Assembly (NCBI GenBank): GCA_034670405.1
Contig: JAXDDX010000002.1
Span: 4,165,001 to 4,229,000 of the forward strand
Direction: 5' to 3'
Length of the DNA stretch: 64,000 bases
From: Hoplostethus atlanticus
Taxonomy: Eukaryota > Chordata > Actinopteri > Trachichthyiformes > Trachichthyidae
Shown one piece after another: positions 60,180 to 64,000 of the stretch. A model generated the notes under the pieces. That model was not told the origin of the DNA and did not search any database. It saw only the letters and a list, made by a program, of their open reading frames with translations. The translations under genes were made by a program, and so were the position numbers. Positions within the stretch are counted from its first letter, which is position 1. Each line of letters begins with the position of its first letter.

Positions 60180-63100
60180 AACACCTAATGTGCATTAGGC
60201 CTAAGCTTTAATTGATTTGATACTATAAAATAGCCCTTAAATGGACACTGAAGTGAGTCTATGTGTAGTTTCAATTGGGTCAAAGCCAGCTGACGAGCTA
60301 TAGTGAGGGCTTGTTAAATAAAACCCTGTAGCTGTAAATACTATACTATGCAAGTCAGTGGAATTGTATAGAAGCTTGTGGGCCTCGAGTTTGACTTGAG
60401 TGGTCTAAAGCTTTTCAAATTAATGTGGAATGTACGTTTTTTTTACACGCTCTCCAGGAGTGTCCAAGTATGTTGGCGAGGCTGTGAAAACATTTGGGAG
60501 CCATGACCTCAGAAAGAGAAACACCGTGGGGGTTACGCCGTGGGGAGTGATTGACAACAACACTGACCTTATAGGCAGAGATGTGAGTACTAAGATCTTG
60601 TTTACCATTGAAGAAGATTACGTCTCCTCAACAGTTTGACACTGAATAATGTTAAGCCTCTCTAACATCTTAATCAGCTTGTGCATTGTGCTTGGCTCCT
60701 GCTTTTTTCCTTTGTCCTGCTCAGGTATTCAGGCCCTACCAGCCGCTGGGGAACCCCTTGAGCAAGAGGGCCTGTCTTAATGGTTTCCACTCTCACTTCC
60801 TGTTGGTGGATGATGGAACTCTGGGAAAACATGACTGCCAGCAGGGCCTCAGGAGGAGGCTAGAGAAACACATCCAGCTGCAGAAGATACACCCTCGTGA
60901 GTTGGTGTGTGTATGAGAGAGACACAGACAGTACACAGAGATTGATGTGACTTTAATTACCACCCTCCCTCCTCGTAGGACTGAACCAGGGAGTGCCAGT
61001 GGTGTGTGTGGTGGTGGAGGGAGGTCCTGGCGTTGTGTCCACAGTGTTGGATTATGTTAGCAGTGTGCCCCCTGTCCCAGTCTTTGTCTTCGAGGGATCA
61101 GGCAGGGCTGCTGATCTGCTTGCCTTCTTACACAAACAGACCGCTATGGACAGGTATGTGTGGATGTCCTAGTGGATCAGGTACATAAAGGATTTTTGGT
61201 TTGGATGTGATTAGTTCATGATGCCTGGTTTATACTTGATTAGTGTGCATTGGGACCAGCTACCTCACTAGTTTGTTAGCTTTCTTATACTGTAACCAAA
61301 TGTTCATTGAAAAGACCTCTTCAATATCTTACTGCATGTTTTAGGCAGCTGGATGCTGACATTCAGGAGGACTTCCTTGTTAGGATTGGAAATGTCTTTG
61401 GAGTAGAAAGGATAGAAGCCTCTCATCTCTACACTCTTCTCTTGGAGTGCATGGATCACAGACAGTCTGTAAGTGTAGCTCTTGTGAATGTGTGTTGTGA
61501 CTATTAATCTTGCTTCACAATGCTTTTGTTTATTTCCTACTGTGTAATAGATTTTCAGCCTATTTACACATGGCCTGCTTCCATTATTTCTAAATTTTTG
61601 TTTGAACACCAGATCACCATCTTTGACTCAGAGTCAGAGGACCAGCAGGCACCAGATTCAGCCATTTTGACAACTACACTCCAAGGTACTTGTTTTCTAC
61701 TTCTTGGTTGTGATAATCACAGTCTAAAGCAATTAGGAATGTAGTCACATCAGTTTTAGTAAACGTTATAGCGATTTCCAGAGGGATGCACAAATCCAAG
61801 TTGTATCTGTATGCTGTGTTCATATGATAAATAGGCACCAAGGCCAGTCCTGCAGAGCAGCTCAGCATGGCACTAACATGGGACAGAGCTGACATTGCTA
61901 AGAAACATGTCCTGGTGTACGGACAGCATTGGAAGGTGAGATCGACCGAGTTCATCATTATGATTGTACGTTTTTGTAATTTTCATAGTTGTTGTGTAGT
62001 CATGTAATCATTCTATCTGCTGGATCCAGGTGGGCTCCTTGGAAAAGGCCATGGTGGATGCTCTGGTGATGGACCGTGTCAGTTTTGTTAAACTGCTGAT
62101 TGACAACGGCATGACCATGAGCCACTTCCTCAGTGTGGATCGCCTCGAGGAGCTCTATAACACGGTTATTAGAACACATTAACCTGCTTTATCTCCTGCT
62201 AGCTTTTGTTTCATTTTCCTTTTTCAGTGAAGAAGGGTTTGATTGAATCACTGACAACGTTGACAAACTGCAAAAGTATTAGTATAGAGTATAACACAAA
62301 ATGAATACTTTCACCCCACAGTATTTTTGTTTGTCTTGCTGTACCGTTTCCTCTTTGTTTCCCCTTGCCTCTCTCTTTGCTATGCAAACAGAGGAAATTC
62401 AATACTTTTTGTTTGGGGCTCTCAGTTGCCAGCTCTTGAAGCACAATTTCTAAAGCCGTGGCTTTGATTGAAATCACAATAATGCGCTGTAAGTGTTTTG
62501 CACCAAAATTATTTCCATTTCCTGGTCAATATTATTCATGGTGTTTTCCTAGTTGCTGTTTGAAGATGTTTTCAAGATCATAGAGCTCTTTGTCATGGGT
62601 CCACTCGCACTTGGCTTTCTCCTCACTGGCCTTTATCTTCTGCGTATTAAAGCATGTTTAATAATTAATAACTCTGGGATAATAAATCCCCCTAAGAAGA
62701 CAAACAAGGGCCCATAAGCTACTATATGTGATTGTTTGTCAGACTGAGTGGTTCTGTAGTTGGTTTTTAGTGTCTACCTGTCTGATTCATTGTGAATAAC
62801 ACCATTTGTCTCCTCAGCCACAGGGACAAACAGACAGTTTCCTTCACCACCTTGTTGAAGATGTGAAACAAGTGAGTAGCCAGGATGAGATCACATAAAA
62901 GCATCTACATTTTGAAAATTCACTTTAGAATAGAAGCATCACAACCCAGTTTACACAGACATTATTGGCTTTAACACAGGATATTGTCTTGAGGTACATT
63001 TGTGTACAGTATAGGCATATAGAGGTGTGTGTTTTTTAATTTAGTAGTGTTTGTGCATGCATGTTTGTATGTATATAATGTATGTTTAGCGTGTGTGTGT

Positions 63101-63954
63101 GTGTTTGTGTGTGTGCGAGAGTAGACCTCTCTGCCCAGAGGATACCGCCTGTCTCTAATTGACATGGGCCTGGTGATAGAGTACCTGATAGGAGAAGCCT
63201 ACCGCAGCACCTACACACGGAAATACTTCAGAGCTGCCTACAACCGCCTGCACTCCAAGGACAAGGTGAGCAGGGATCTACACACCATCAATACAGTGTT
63301 GAGGAAAATCTCAGACGAGACGAAGCAGGCAGAGCATCAGTTAATTTAGAGGAGCACAGAACTCAAACTCTAAAAGCAAATTTTAATTTATCTTAATTTT
63401 TAAGATTACATAAAGATACATAAAGATACATAAGGATTTAAGAAGATTTCATCTTTTCATTGGTCCAAAATTACCTCAGCCTAACTACAGCCAATTATAT
63501 TGAACACCCATAAAACTATGAGTTGTGTTCCTTTTTCTAACAGAGATCTCATTGTTTTGGACCTCAAGGTTATAGGCATATCACAGTACCAGATATGATA
63601 CTCCCTAAAGTAGAGCAGAAAGAGGAGGCATAGTACGCTGAGTGTTTTTCCATCTCACAGGTGACTAATCAGTATTTTCCATCCCTTTTTTTGTTTATTC
63701 TCTTCAAATGAATGTCCCAGAAAAGAAAACAGTCAAATAGTTTGACTTGGTTTGTTATTTTCCTCTGCTTATTAATTTCAGCTATGTTTGTCTCTCTTCA
63801 CAACCATAATATGTGCTCCTGGTTGCTTTGGTGTGTGTAGGAGAGTGGACGGGACAGTTCTGGCACCTTGTCTAAACAGAGGATGAGCTCCAAGAGGAGC
63901 AGGAGTCCCCAGCACCTGCATTTCTTCAGAACTGCTCAGCCTTACAAACGCAAG
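57407..63954 (+). CDS. trpm6: TRPM6 magnesium channel-kinase, N-terminal part (runs off the window)
   Basis: TRPM6 is a plasma-membrane Mg/Ca channel fused to an alpha-kinase and drives magnesium uptake in gut and kidney. Exons seen: 57407-57424 (tentative start), 57567-57646, 57884-57922, 58849-59038, 59414-59627, 60458-60582, 60725-60896, 60979-61153, 61345-61468, 61613-61685, 61835-61935, 62030-62164, 62818-62871, 63125-63265 and 63841-63954. The phases agree throughout and give 585 codons covering the cytosolic TRPM homology region. Typical stretches are [104 protein letters not shown] and [30 protein letters not shown] and the YLIG.AYRS stretch fit TRPM6 better than TRPM7, as does the C9orf40 neighbour. 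Channel and kinase domains lie beyond the window. The first exon rests on a weak AAG|GTTGCT donor. Confidence 0.93.
60133..60178. repeat. (AC)n microsatellite in a TRPM6 intron
   Basis: AC run of about 23 units. Confidence 0.97.
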
Positions 63955-64000
63955 GTTGGTTGGGTACTTCTATCTTAACTAGTACAGTGAGTACAGTGGT

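Noticed and set aside
1-64000. CRISPR arrays, bacterial operons, ribosome binding sites or tRNA/rRNA genes
   Set aside because: The DNA is vertebrate nuclear. Regular spacer-repeat arrays are absent, and the tandem repeats are microsatellites or minisatellites. I saw no tRNA or rRNA sequence.

Overview
This window is teleost fish nuclear DNA. Every recognised gene has vertebrate-type exons with GT-AG introns. The intergenic and intronic DNA is full of (GT)n-type microsatellites and fish-type DNA transposons (hAT MITEs, Tc1/mariner relatives), with LTR-element fossils, LINE tails and SINE-like pieces. I cannot name the species.

Layout. Positions 1-15.6 kb: no gene I can support, only microsatellites, MITE-like pieces and one interspersed repeat that recurs near 50.4 kb. 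15.6-26.6 kb: LSM1 (minus strand) head to head with BAG4 (plus strand), sharing a 1.16 kb promoter interval as in human 8p11. LSM1 intron 3 carries a decayed Tc1 element. BAG4 intron 3 carries a three-layer nest of DNA transposons. 27.4-29.5 kb: DUSP26-like dual-specificity phosphatase. 29.9-46.3 kb: a tandem pair of alpha-1-antitrypsin-like serpins (423 aa each) bounded by three copies of a flanking repeat. Copy 1 has an IS630/Tc1-type transposon in one intron. A 6.7 kb minus-strand LTR-element fossil, itself invaded by a second LTR-like element, separates the two copies. 47.4-52.8 kb: CARNMT1 (carnosine N-methyltransferase). 53.7-55.3 kb: a homologue of human C9orf40. 57.4 kb to the window end: the first 585 codons of TRPM6, which runs off the right edge. 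CARNMT1, C9orf40 and TRPM6 lie in the same order and on the same strand as in human 9q21.

The genes do not form one pathway. LSM1 acts in mRNA decay, BAG4 regulates Hsp70 and death receptors, DUSP26 dephosphorylates signalling proteins, the serpins are secreted protease inhibitors, CARNMT1 makes anserine, and TRPM6 is a magnesium channel-kinase. The most striking signal is in the serpin pair. The two proteins are almost identical except in the reactive-centre loop, where 8 of 12 residues differ, all 15 base changes fall in replacement codons, and the predicted P1 residue changes from Thr to Leu. This looks like rapid change of protease specificity after a very recent duplication.
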